DNA from: Rhodococcus sp. NBC_00297
Lineage (GTDB): Bacteria > Actinomycetota > Actinomycetes > Mycobacteriales > Mycobacteriaceae
Direction: 5' to 3'
Assembly (NCBI RefSeq): GCF_036173065.1
Contig: NZ_CP108041.1
Span: 2,483,001 to 2,547,000, forward strand
DNA length: 64,000 bases
Numbering within the stretch: the stretch's first letter is position 1; every line of letters starts with the position of its first letter. Shown here piece after piece: positions 42,383 to 50,258 of the stretch. Made by a program: the position numbers and the translations under genes. Below the pieces are notes generated by a model. It did not search any database. It was not told the DNA's origin and saw only the letters and a list, made by a program, of their open reading frames with translations.

Positions 42383-43144
42383 ATGAGCGCTCCCGCCCGG
42401 CGCCGCGCCCCCCGACCCGGCGAGGCGCTGTCCGCCGAGGACCTCGCGACTCTCGAGGCGGGGCTCGCGGCCGGTCGCCGCGTCACCGTCTACCTGCGGG
42501 AGGCGACGCCGTCCCTCGGCCTCGAGGCGGGCGCCTCGGCGCGGGTGATCTCGGTCGACGGCACCACGGTGACGGTGAGCCCCAAGGGCATCGACGACCA
42601 GCTGCCGTACGAGGCGGACGAGTTGCGTCTGAGCAAGGACGCGCCGGCGCCGGCGCGCAAAGCCACGAAGGTCGCTCCGCGCACGACGGCGGCGCGCCCG
42701 ACAACCCGCCCCGCCGTGGTCCCACCCCCCGTCGTCCCACATGCAGCGACGCCCCGGTCGGAGACTCCCGTGCCTGTAAAAGCAGCACCCGAGAAGTCGG
42801 TGGCCACGCCGGCTCTCGCGCCGGAGACGTCGGTGAAGCCCGCGGCTCGGCCGGCTCGGCGCACGAAGGCGCAGCCCGCGCCGGTGTCGGTGACCGTGAC
42901 GTCGGGGCCCGACGATCAGTGGACCGTCACCGTGTCGCACGGTGCGAAGAAGCTGGCCAAGCCGTCCGACGTGACGGCGGATCGGGTCCTCCGCGCGATC
43001 CGCGAACTGGGCGACGACGTGGCTTCGGCTGCCGTCGAGGACAAGATCGAGGCGGCTCGGGCTGCCGCGCTCGAGCGGGTCGAGGCCCTGAGTCGAGAGC
43101 TCGACGAGGCACGCCGCGCGCTCGATCGACTGAAGAACGAGTAG
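42383..43144 (+). CDS. Ala/Pro/Lys-rich protein, possibly DUF6319 type
   Basis: The 253-residue protein has a compact N-terminal part (LSAEDLATLEAGLAAGRRVTVYLRE, then ARVISVDGTTVTVSPKG), a low-complexity Ala/Pro/Lys/Thr linker (about 85-160), and a C-terminal part (DQWTVTVSHGAKKLAKPSDVTADRVLRAIRELGD) ending in a coiled coil (ALERVEALSRELDEARRALDRLK). I associate it weakly with DUF6319. The basic linker suggests nucleic-acid contact, which is inference. GAGAGG precedes the ATG. It is divergent from the CatB-like gene. Confidence 0.6.
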   Translation: MSAPARRRAPRPGEALSAEDLATLEAGLAAGRRVTVYLREATPSLGLEAGASARVISVDGTTVTVSPKGIDDQLPYEADELRLSKDAPAPARKATKVAPRTTAARPTTRPAVVPPPVVPHAATPRSETPVPVKAAPEKSVATPALAPETSVKPAARPARRTKAQPAPVSVTVTSGPDDQWTVTVSHGAKKLAKPSDVTADRVLRAIRELGDDVASAAVEDKIEAARAAALERVEALSRELDEARRALDRLKNE

Positions 43145-43203
43145 AAGCGTCGCGTTCCGGGTCCCGCGTATTGCTACGGTGTGCGTGACCTCGGAGGGGA
43201 TAC

Positions 43204-43875
43204 ATGCTCAAGAAACTCGTGCTCGTTGCCACCACAGCGCTGGCGCTCGCCGGCGGGATCGGCGCCGGAACCGCGTCGGCTGCACCCGTCGCCGTGCTCG
43301 GTGGCGGATCCGGAGTGCTCGTCGCAGACAGCACCGGCAAGGGCAAGTTCGACTGCACACTGACCACCATCGGCAACGACGCCGCCGGTCGACTCGTCGG
43401 CATCACCGCAGGTCACTGCGGCGTTCCCGGTGATCTGATCGGCGCCGAGTACCTGCCCGACGCGGGCGCCGTCGGCCGCATCGTGAGCTCGGTCCCCGGC
43501 CTCGACTACGCCGTCATCGAGTTCGATCGGGGCCGCGTCGCACCGACCAACCGCGTCGGCAACGTGACCATCACGGGCGTGGGGGCGCCCGCGACCTTCC
43601 CCGGCATCATGTGCAAGGAGGGCCGCACCACCGGTAACACGTGCGGCATCACCTACGGGGAGCTCTTCCAGAACGACCGCACCTACACGCAGATCTGCGT
43701 CCAGCAGGGTGACTCGGGCGGCCCGGTCGTCGCCGGCACCACGTTGGTGGGCATGGTCAACGCGTACCTGGGCATCCCGTGCATCGGTCCCGAGGTGGGC
43801 ACCAACATCCAGACGGTGCTCGACGACATCAACCGCGGCGGCGGCGTCGGTACCGGGTTCACCGTCACGGGCTGA
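43204..43875 (+). CDS. Secreted S1 family (trypsin/chymotrypsin-fold) serine protease
   Basis: The 223-residue protein has a signal peptide (MLKKLVLVATTALALAGGIGAGTASA, cleavage near 26) and a small actinobacterial S1 protease domain. The triad is His in TAGHCG, Asp in LDYAVIEF and Ser in QGDSGGPV; cysteines in the His loop, middle and end could form disulfides. The absence of a long pro-region is notable compared with Streptomyces proteases. GGAGG precedes the ATG. It ends at a strong bidirectional terminator. The target proteins are unknown. Confidence 0.9.
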   Translation: MLKKLVLVATTALALAGGIGAGTASAAPVAVLGGGSGVLVADSTGKGKFDCTLTTIGNDAAGRLVGITAGHCGVPGDLIGAEYLPDAGAVGRIVSSVPGLDYAVIEFDRGRVAPTNRVGNVTITGVGAPATFPGIMCKEGRTTGNTCGITYGELFQNDRTYTQICVQQGDSGGPVVAGTTLVGMVNAYLGIPCIGPEVGTNIQTVLDDINRGGGVGTGFTVTG

Positions 43876-43884
43876 TCGCCGGAC

Positions 43885-43949
43885 CCCAGCCACACGACGA
43901 AGGCCGTGACTCCCGAGAGGGGGTCACGGCCTTCGTCGTGTCGGCTGGG
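43885..43949. terminator. Strong bidirectional terminator
   Basis: ACACGACGAAGGCCGTGAC (43892-43910) pairs perfectly with 43923-43941, and CCCAGCC/GGCTGGG extends the stem past a one-base bulge. The loop is 12 bases. It lies between the convergent serine protease and secreted small-protein genes. Confidence 0.9.
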
Positions 43950-43961
43950 TGGAGCTGTGGA

Positions 43962-44429
43962 TCAGTTGACGCGCAGGCACGCCTTCAGCGTGGTGAGGTC
44001 GCCGGCGAATCCGGGGCCGTCGCAGGTGACGCCGCCGAGGGAGTCGACCGTGACGGTCGAACCCGGTGCCGCGATGGCGATGGACAGACCCGGGTTCAGG
44101 CCGAGTGCCTCGGCGACGGAACCCGGTCCGAACGCGATGGCGGCCGGTGCCGCGTAACCGACGGCCGAGCTGCTGGCGATGCCGCCGTTGAGGCCGAGCG
44201 CCAGGGCGAGGGCGTTGCGGCTGGCGTCGGCGGACGCGTCACCGTAGGCGGCAGCGGCGCTGGAGGCGTCACTGGTCGCCGAGCACAGGCCACCGGCGGG
44301 CACGGCGTCCGCACCGAACGGTGCCTGGCATGCCGTGACCGGTGCGGCCGAGGCGGTGGCGGGCAGGAATGCGGCGACACCGAGTGCGACGGTGAACGCT
44401 CCGGCGATGGTTCTCTTGACGACTGACAT
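43962..44429 (-). CDS. Small secreted protein of unknown function
   Basis: The 155-residue protein has a signal peptide (VKRTIAGAFTVALGVAAFLPATASA, cleavage near residue 28). The mature part is Ala/Gly/Ser-rich with four cysteines that could pair (ACQAPFG, GGLCSA, GVTCDG, KACLRV). No enzymatic motif is present; it may belong to DUF6764, but I am unsure. GGGAGAGGG precedes the ATG. Upstream lie an 18-bp palindrome and three phased GTCAC boxes, so expression looks controlled. A surface or envelope role is inference. Confidence 0.7.
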   Translation of the reverse strand: MSVVKRTIAGAFTVALGVAAFLPATASAAPVTACQAPFGADAVPAGGLCSATSDASSAAAAYGDASADASRNALALALGLNGGIASSSAVGYAAPAAIAFGPGSVAEALGLNPGLSIAIAAPGSTVTVDSLGGVTCDGPGFAGDLTTLKACLRVN

Positions 44430-44461
44430 GACGTGGGTTGCCCTCTCCCGAAAACGATCGA

Positions 44462-44479
44462 CGGCAACGATCGTTGCCG
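44462..44479. promoter_or_regulatory. 18-bp perfect palindrome upstream of the secreted small-protein gene
   Basis: CGGCAACGATCGTTGCCG reads the same on both strands and lies 33-50 bases before the start codon at 44429. A related ACGATCGA occurs next to it at 44453-44460. It fits a dimeric repressor site or an mRNA 5' hairpin. Confidence 0.5.
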
Positions 44480-44531
44480 CGTCTTGTCCTCGAAGAATGC
44501 CCCCGCCGGGTACCAGCCAACTCTGCCGACG

Positions 44532-44558
44532 GTCACGGTCAGGTCACGGTCTTGTCAC
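44532..44558 (+). promoter_or_regulatory. Three GTCAC boxes at 11-bp spacing (MtrA-like)
   Basis: GTCAC stands at 44532-44536, 44543-44547 and 44554-44558, each separated by six bases. This direct-repeat layout is that of OmpR-family sites, and GTCAC is the core reported for mycobacterial MtrA. It lies about 100-130 bases upstream of the secreted small-protein gene and 9 bases past the ilvD stop. Confidence 0.5.
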
Positions 44559-44567
44559 CGCGCGGTC

Positions 44568-46301
44568 TCAGCTGCAGACGGCGCCCTGCGACGCGGACCC
44601 CACGAGCTTGGAGTACTTGGCCAGCACGCCACGGGTGTAGCGAGGCGGAAGCGGTGCCCACTTCGCCTTGCGTGACTCGAGCTCGGCGTCCTCGACCAGC
44701 AGGTCGAGCGTTCCGTTGGCGACGTCCAGGCGGATGCGGTCGCCGTCGCGGACGAACGCGATCGGTCCGCCGTCGACGGCCTCGGGAGCGATGTGCCCGA
44801 CACACAGGCCCGTCGTGCCACCCGAGAACCGACCGTCGGTCATCAGCAGGACGTCCTTGCCGAGGCCCGCGCCCTTGATGGCTCCGGTGATCGCCAGCAT
44901 CTCGCGCATGCCCGGGCCGCCCTTGGGGCCCTCGTACCGGATGACGACGACGTCGCCGGACGTGATGGTGCCGTCCTCGAGAGCGTCCATCGCGGCGCGC
45001 TCACGCTCGAAGACGCGGGCGGTGCCCTCGAAGACGTCGGAGTCGAAGCCTGCCGACTTCACGACTGCGCCGCCGGGAGCCAGCGAGCCCTTCAGGATCG
45101 TGATGCCGCCGGTCGGGTGGATCGGCTCACTCATCGCGCGCAGCACCAGACCGTCGGGATCCGGCGGGGCGATGTCGGCGAGGTTCTCCGCCACCGTCTT
45201 GCCGGTGACCGTGAGGCAGTCGCCGTGCAGCAGGCCGGCGTCGAGCAAGGCCTTCATGACGACGGGAACGCCGCCGATGCGATCGACGTCGGTCATGACG
45301 TGGCGGCCGAACGGCTTCACGTCGGCGAGGTGCGGCACCTTGGCGCCGACGCGGACGAAATCGTCGAGGGTGAGTTCGACACCTGCCTCGTACGCGATCG
45401 CGAGGAGATGCAGCACGGCGTTCGTGGAACCGCCGAAGGCCATGACGACGGCGATGGCGTTCTCGAAAGCCTCCTTCGTCATGATGTCGCGCGTGGTGAT
45501 GCCGCGACGCAGCAGTTCGACGACGGCCTCGCCGCTGGCACGAGCGAATCCGTCGCGACGCTTGTCGGGAGCGGGCGGAGCGGCGCTGCCGGGGAGCGAC
45601 ATGCCCATGGCCTCGGCCGCGCTGGCCATCGTGTTGGCGGTGTACATACCGCCACAGGCGCCCTCGCCGGGGCAGATCGCGCGTTCGATGGTGTCGACGT
45701 CCTCACGCGACATCAGGCCGCGCGAGCAGGCGCCGACGGCCTCGAACGCGTCGATGATGGTGACCTGGTGCTCGCTGCCGTCCGAGAGCGTCGCGAAACC
45801 GGGAAGAGTGGAGCCCGCGTAGAGGAAGACACTCGCGAGGTCGAGGCGCGCGGCCGCCATGAGCATTCCGGGCAGCGACTTGTCGCAGCCGGCCAGCAGC
45901 ACCGAGCCGTCGAGGCGCTCGGCGCTGATCACGGTCTCGACCGAGTCGGCGATGACCTCACGGGAGACCAGCGAGAAGTGCATGCCCTCGTGGCCCATGG
46001 AGATGCCGTCGGACACGGAGATGGTGCCGAACTCGAGGGGATAGCCGCCGCCCGTGTGCACACCCTCCTTGACCGCCTTCGCCAGGCGATCGAGCGAGAG
46101 GTTGCACGGGGTGATCTCGTTCCACGACGACGCGACGCCGATCTGGGACTTGCCCCAGTCCGCGTCGCCCATGCCGACCGCGCGCAGCATGCCGCGCGCT
46201 GCGGTCTTCTCGAGACCGTCGGTGACGTCGCGGCTGCGGGGCTTGACGTCGGCCGTGTCGGCGCTGGTGGAGGTGGTGGCGTCTGCGGGGGTGCTGCTCA
46301 T
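44568..46301 (-). CDS. ilvD: Dihydroxy-acid dehydratase
   Basis: The 577-residue FeS enzyme performs the last shared step of valine, leucine and isoleucine synthesis. Cluster cysteines are in [20 protein letters not shown] and [12 protein letters not shown]; the Mg/substrate loop is around [20 protein letters not shown]. The cysteine pattern fits the mycobacterial IlvD. The ATG at 46301 is used; a TAGGGT -10 ends seven bases before it, and no ribosome site is present, so translation is probably leaderless. No other ilv gene is in the window. Confidence 0.96.
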   Translation of the reverse strand: MSSTPADATTSTSADTADVKPRSRDVTDGLEKTAARGMLRAVGMGDADWGKSQIGVASSWNEITPCNLSLDRLAKAVKEGVHTGGGYPLEFGTISVSDGISMGHEGMHFSLVSREVIADSVETVISAERLDGSVLLAGCDKSLPGMLMAAARLDLASVFLYAGSTLPGFATLSDGSEHQVTIIDAFEAVGACSRGLMSREDVDTIERAICPGEGACGGMYTANTMASAAEAMGMSLPGSAAPPAPDKRRDGFARASGEAVVELLRRGITTRDIMTKEAFENAIAVVMAFGGSTNAVLHLLAIAYEAGVELTLDDFVRVGAKVPHLADVKPFGRHVMTDVDRIGGVPVVMKALLDAGLLHGDCLTVTGKTVAENLADIAPPDPDGLVLRAMSEPIHPTGGITILKGSLAPGGAVVKSAGFDSDVFEGTARVFERERAAMDALEDGTITSGDVVVIRYEGPKGGPGMREMLAITGAIKGAGLGKDVLLMTDGRFSGGTTGLCVGHIAPEAVDGGPIAFVRDGDRIRLDVANGTLDLLVEDAELESRKAKWAPLPPRYTRGVLAKYSKLVGSASQGAVCS

Positions 46302-46308
46302 GGCAAAA

Positions 46309-46314
46309 ACCCTA
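46309..46314 (-). promoter_or_regulatory. -10 hexamer of ilvD (leaderless promoter)
   Basis: On the minus strand TAGGGT, a common actinobacterial -10, is followed by seven bases and then the ilvD ATG, so transcription should begin at the start codon. The -35 region is not distinct. Confidence 0.5.
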
Positions 46315-46412
46315 GACCGCACCGGAATCACCGATCATCGGGCACCGGACTCGACCTCAGCCACCGTGACCGTTCCGTTATCAACCAGTGACCCGATCGC
46401 GACACTCGCGAT

Positions 46413-46432
46413 GCGCTACCGCGTGGTAGCGC
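46413..46432. promoter_or_regulatory. Inverted repeat upstream of the sigma factor gene
   Basis: GCGCTACC and GGTAGCGC are perfect 8-bp arms around GCGT. The element ends 10 bases before the upstream-most ATG of the sigma factor gene (46443). It could be a repressor site for the sigma gene or a hairpin in its leader if the GTG at 46491 is the start. Confidence 0.45.
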
Positions 46433-46442
46433 TGGCATCGTC

Positions 46443-47111
46443 ATGCCTATCGAGAGCACGTCCCGCGTTCGACGGATCGAGGTGAAGACCGTGAATACAC
46501 TTGTTGCACAGCCGCTTACGGATGATTCGGCGGTGTCTCCCGCGCCTCGGCCCGCGGCTCGCTCGACGGCGGAACTGTCGGCTCTGCTCCAGGCTGTCGG
46601 CCGTGGTGACCGTGAGGCGTTCGCCCGGTTCTACGACGCGACGTCCTCCCGCGTCTACGGAGCCGTGCTCCGAGTGCTCCGCGATCGTGGATTCTCCGAG
46701 GAGTGCGTCCAGGACGTCTATCTCGAGGTGTGGCAGAAGGCCCCCACGTTCTCGCCCGAACAGGGGTCGCCGGCGGCGTGGTTGGTGACCATGGCGCACC
46801 GGCGAGCCATCGACCGCGTGCGGTCCGAGCAGTCGCGGACCGATCGCGAGTCGAAGTATGCGATGCTCGACGCCGCCGTGGGGATCCACGACACGTCGGA
46901 CCGCTTCCTCGACCGCCGTCCGGTGCTCGACGCGATGCAGGAACTGAGTGGCCGGCAGCGGGAATGCCTGTTCATGGCGTTCTTCGAAGGTCTCACGTAT
47001 GCGGAGGCCGCCGATCGTATGGGCGTGCCGGTGTCGACGATGAAGTCGCGGATCCGCAGCGCACTCGCAAAGATGCGCGTCGATCCCCGCGTGGCCTGCC
47101 TGGCGGAGTGA
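46443..47111 (+). CDS. SigK-like ECF sigma factor
   Basis: The 222-residue protein has the two-domain ECF layout: region 2 with AFARFYDATSSRVYGAVLRVLRDRGFSEECVQDVYLEVWQKA and WLVTMAHRRAIDRVRSEQ, and region 4 with LSGRQRECLFMAFFEGLTYAEAADRMGVPVSTMKSRIRSALAKMR. The wording closely follows mycobacterial SigK. The usual membrane anti-sigma RskA is not next to it; the following gene is a DHA2 exporter on the other strand. The ATG at 46443 lacks a ribosome site; the GTG at 46491 has GAGG before it and is a real alternative. Confidence 0.85.
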   Translation: MPIESTSRVRRIEVKTVNTLVAQPLTDDSAVSPAPRPAARSTAELSALLQAVGRGDREAFARFYDATSSRVYGAVLRVLRDRGFSEECVQDVYLEVWQKAPTFSPEQGSPAAWLVTMAHRRAIDRVRSEQSRTDRESKYAMLDAAVGIHDTSDRFLDRRPVLDAMQELSGRQRECLFMAFFEGLTYAEAADRMGVPVSTMKSRIRSALAKMRVDPRVACLAE

Positions 47112-47114
47112 CCG

Positions 47115-48542
47115 TCAGCGGCCGTCCGTCACGGGCGGCCCGGACACGTCGCAGTGCATCGGTGTGCGATCCGTCGGGCGAGGTGTGCGGATCGAGACGG
47201 CGGCGAGTGCCCCGGCGAGAGCCAGCATGGCCGCACAGATGAGCATCGCGGCGCGGAATCCCGACGAGAACTGCGCGGGATCCAGCTGCCCGGAGATGCC
47301 GACGATGCCGGGAATCGCGGCGACCGAGAGCAGTTGAGCCGTGCGCGCGACCGCGTTGTTCACCGCGGACGCGGTACCCGCGTGCGATGCCGGTGCCGCA
47401 CCGATGACGGCCGCGGTGAGTGGCGCCACGAGCAGGGAGAGCCCCACGCCGAACACGACGACGGCCGGCAGCACGGCACCGAGGTAGGTCGATCCCGGCT
47501 CGATGCGGACCATGAGTACCAGCCCGACCGCGGCCACCAGTGGTCCCACCGTCATGGGCAGACGAGGTCCGATGCGGCCGGCCAGCGCGCCGGCGCGCGC
47601 CGACAGCAGGAGGAGCGCCGCGGTGATCGGCAGTGTCGCCGTGCCGGCGGCGAGGGCCGAGTAGCCGAGCGCGACCTGCAGTTGCAGCAGCAGCAGGAAG
47701 AACACGCCGCCGAGCGCGGCGTAGGCCGCGAAGGTCACGATGTTCGCCGCGACGAAGACCCTGGACGAGAAGAGCGACGGCGGCACCAGAGGGTGGGCCG
47801 TCCGGCGCTCGACGACCACGAACACGGCCGTGCCGACCAGGCCGATCGCGATGATCGGCCACCGTCCGTCGATCGCCCCGTAGGTCAGTGCCGCGAGAGC
47901 GAGGGCGACGACGGCAGCTCCGGGGACGTCGAGTCGGCCGGAGGTCTCGGGGTCTCGCGTCTCGGGCACGTGGCGCAACGCGACGACGACGACCGCGACG
48001 GCGAGCGGCACGTTGAGCAGGAAGATGGACCGCCACCCGGCGATCTCCACGAGCCAGCCGCCCAGCAGCGGGCCCACCGCGGACCCGATGCCACCGAAGC
48101 CCGACCACAGGCCGATGGCCGCACCCCGATCCTTCGGGTCGATCGAGGCCGACAGGATCGCCAGCGAACCCGGCGTCACCAACGCAGCGCCGATGCCCTG
48201 CACGACACGAGCGAGCACGAGGAACTCGACGTTCGGCGCCAGACCGCACGCGACCGACGCGACCGCGAACCAGATCGTGCCCAGGACGAAGATGCGCCGC
48301 CGTCCGACACGGTCGCCGAGCGAGCCGCCCAGCAGCACGAACGCGGCAAGCGTCAGGGTGTAGCCGGTGACCGTCCACTGCAGCCCGCTGACGTCGGCGC
48401 CCAGTTCGGTCCCGATGTCGGGGAGGGCGATGGTGACCACGGTTCCGTCGAGCAGCGACAGGGTCGATCCCAGCACCGTGGCCAGCACGATCCACCGGCC
48501 GCGCGCCGACGACAGGGGGACGGTCGGCGGGGGCGAGGTCAC
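47115..48542 (-). CDS. DHA2-type MFS exporter (14 helices)
   Basis: The 475-residue protein has the drug:H+ antiporter-2 pattern: LDGTVVTIALPDIGTELG in helix 1, WTVTGYTLTLAAFVLLGGSLGDRVGRRR, and ARVVQGIGAALVTPGSLAIL (motif C region). About 14 helices follow. It exports small molecules by proton exchange; the substrate is unknown. The GTG at 48542 overlaps the stop of the lipoprotein gene (GTGA), so the two are translated together. It converges on the sigma factor gene, three bases apart. Confidence 0.9.
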   Translation of the reverse strand: MTSPPPTVPLSSARGRWIVLATVLGSTLSLLDGTVVTIALPDIGTELGADVSGLQWTVTGYTLTLAAFVLLGGSLGDRVGRRRIFVLGTIWFAVASVACGLAPNVEFLVLARVVQGIGAALVTPGSLAILSASIDPKDRGAAIGLWSGFGGIGSAVGPLLGGWLVEIAGWRSIFLLNVPLAVAVVVVALRHVPETRDPETSGRLDVPGAAVVALALAALTYGAIDGRWPIIAIGLVGTAVFVVVERRTAHPLVPPSLFSSRVFVAANIVTFAAYAALGGVFFLLLLQLQVALGYSALAAGTATLPITAALLLLSARAGALAGRIGPRLPMTVGPLVAAVGLVLMVRIEPGSTYLGAVLPAVVVFGVGLSLLVAPLTAAVIGAAPASHAGTASAVNNAVARTAQLLSVAAIPGIVGISGQLDPAQFSSGFRAAMLICAAMLALAGALAAVSIRTPRPTDRTPMHCDVSGPPVTDGR

Positions 48543-49150
48543 TGGTCGTCGAGACAGACGACGAAGGCGCGCTCGTCGTAGACGTAACTGCGTGACGACG
48601 GGCATTCCGACGCGTCGGTCGTGCCCTGCAGGACGTCGACGACCCGGACACCGCCGATCATCGGGGCGTCGCAGTCCGAGCGCTCCGGGTCGGGCGTGCC
48701 CAGATCCATGCATCCCCCGACCACGAAGTCGATGTCGAGGCACAGCGCGCCCTGCTCGATGCCGGCGAGCGTCTCGTAGTACGTCTGGTCGACGTCACCG
48801 GGACAGAAGTCGGTGGAGACCTCGGCAGACACCACGCGGTAGTTCGATTCGGGAGACCCGCACGCGGCCTCCTCGATGGTGGCCTCGTCGACCGTGCCGC
48901 CGAGACGCACGCAGTCACCCGCCTGCGCGTCGATGGAGACGTCGCCGCCGGTGCCGGACGGAGTGGTGGGGACCGGCGGGAGGATCGAATCGTTCGGCAA
49001 CTCGGGCACCTCGGACGCGGGTACGGAGCCCTGCTGAGCGACGGGGGTACCGGTGATCGTCGACGAGCATCCTGCCAGCAGAGCGACCGCCGTCAGCACG
49101 AGGAGAACGGCCGGAGCGCGCCGCGTTCCCGGTCGCCGAGAAATCGTCAT
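48539..49150 (-). CDS. Lipoprotein (LppU-like)
   Basis: The 203-residue protein has a lipoprotein signal (APAVLLVLTAVALLAGCSS) with the lipidated Cys near residue 25, a Pro/Ser-rich spacer, and a cysteine-rich outer domain (GDCVRLGG, EEAACGSPESNYRVVS, FCPGDVDQTYYET, GALCLDIDF, GGCMDL). The pattern resembles mycobacterial LppU. It is anchored on the outer side of the membrane. Coupling to the DHA2 exporter suggests a joint role in export, which is inference. The ATG at 49150 is chosen because it starts the signal peptide. Confidence 0.75.
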   Translation of the reverse strand: MTISRRPGTRRAPAVLLVLTAVALLAGCSSTITGTPVAQQGSVPASEVPELPNDSILPPVPTTPSGTGGDVSIDAQAGDCVRLGGTVDEATIEEAACGSPESNYRVVSAEVSTDFCPGDVDQTYYETLAGIEQGALCLDIDFVVGGCMDLGTPDPERSDCDAPMIGGVRVVDVLQGTTDASECPSSRSYVYDERAFVVCLDDQ

Positions 49151-49203
49151 GGACGACACTGTATGCCCGTTGCACCGTTTGTCCGACGTGTAAGTATTGA
49201 GCG

Positions 49204-50256
49204 GTGGACCTCCCCGTTTCACCCCCGTTGCAGCCCATGCTCGCCAAGGCCTCCAAGACGGTCCCCGACCAGCCCGACTCGGGGGATCCGGCGTGGTCCT
49301 ACGAGCCGAAGTGGGACGGCTTCCGCACGATCGTCTTCCGTGACGGGGACGAGGTCGTGCTCGGGTCACGCGGTGGTAAGGACCTGGCCCGGTACTTCCC
49401 GGAGATGGTCGACGCCGTGCGCGAGGAACTGCCCGAACGATGTGTCGTCGACGGCGAGCTGGTGGTCGCTCTCGAGACCGACGGATCGTGGCGGCTCGAC
49501 TGGGACTCGCTGTCCGAGCGGATCCACCCCGCCGACAGTCGCGTGCGGATGCTGGCCGAGAAGACCCCCGCGCAGTTCATCGGTTTCGATCTCCTGGCTC
49601 TCGGTGACGAGGACCTGACCGGTCTTCCCTTCGCCGAGAGGCGCGCCCGCCTGGAGACGATCCTCGACACGGGTCGGACCGAGCCGCGGTGCCACGTGAC
49701 GCGCGTGACCGCGGACGCCGCTCTGGCCACCGACTGGTTCGACCGGTTCGAGGGAGCCGGACTGGACGGGGTCGTGGCCAAGCGGCTCGACGGCGTGTAC
49801 GTGCCGAACAAGCGCGAGATGATCAAGGTCAAGCACGCCCGCACGGCCGACTGCGTTCTCATCGGGTACCGCATTCACAAGAGCGGCAACGGTATCGGGT
49901 CGATGCTGCTGGGTCTCTACAACGGTGACCAGCTCCAGATGATCGGCGGCGCGTCCGCCTTCACGGACGCGAAGCGGTTGTCCTACCTCGAGGAACTGGA
50001 ACCGTTGCGGCTCGGTGACGACATCGTCTCCGACGGCGAGCAGACCCGCTGGCGCTCCGGCATGGACCGTACGTGGATCCCGGTGCGGCCCGAGCGGGTT
50101 CTCGAGGTGGCCTACGACCAGATGGAGAAGTCCAGGCTGCGCCACGCCGCGCGCTTCGTCCGCTGGCGCCCGGACCGGGATCCGCTGAGCTGCACGTACG
50201 ACCAGCTCGACGTGCCCGCGGACTACGACGTCTCCGACATCCTCGAGAGGTCCTGA
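49204..50256 (+). CDS. ligC: ATP-dependent DNA ligase LigC
   Basis: The 350-residue ligase joins DNA nicks and serves as backup in mycobacterial end joining and excision repair. The adenylated Lys is in YEPKWDGFR; further motifs are GSRGG, DGELVVA, GLDGVVAKRLDG and MIKVKHARTADCVLIGYR. The length matches M. tuberculosis LigC (Rv3731, about 358). It starts at a GTG at 49204 divergent from the lipoprotein gene and is followed two bases later by the PolD gene, the same partner it has in mycobacteria. Confidence 0.93.
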   Translation: MDLPVSPPLQPMLAKASKTVPDQPDSGDPAWSYEPKWDGFRTIVFRDGDEVVLGSRGGKDLARYFPEMVDAVREELPERCVVDGELVVALETDGSWRLDWDSLSERIHPADSRVRMLAEKTPAQFIGFDLLALGDEDLTGLPFAERRARLETILDTGRTEPRCHVTRVTADAALATDWFDRFEGAGLDGVVAKRLDGVYVPNKREMIKVKHARTADCVLIGYRIHKSGNGIGSMLLGLYNGDQLQMIGGASAFTDAKRLSYLEELEPLRLGDDIVSDGEQTRWRSGMDRTWIPVRPERVLEVAYDQMEKSRLRHAARFVRWRPDRDPLSCTYDQLDVPADYDVSDILERS

Positions 50257-50258
50257 CC

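Noticed and set aside
44430-44567. Riboswitch or attenuator linked to ilvD
   Set aside because: The region is downstream of ilvD, not upstream; the ilvD promoter appears leaderless, leaving no room for a leader RNA.
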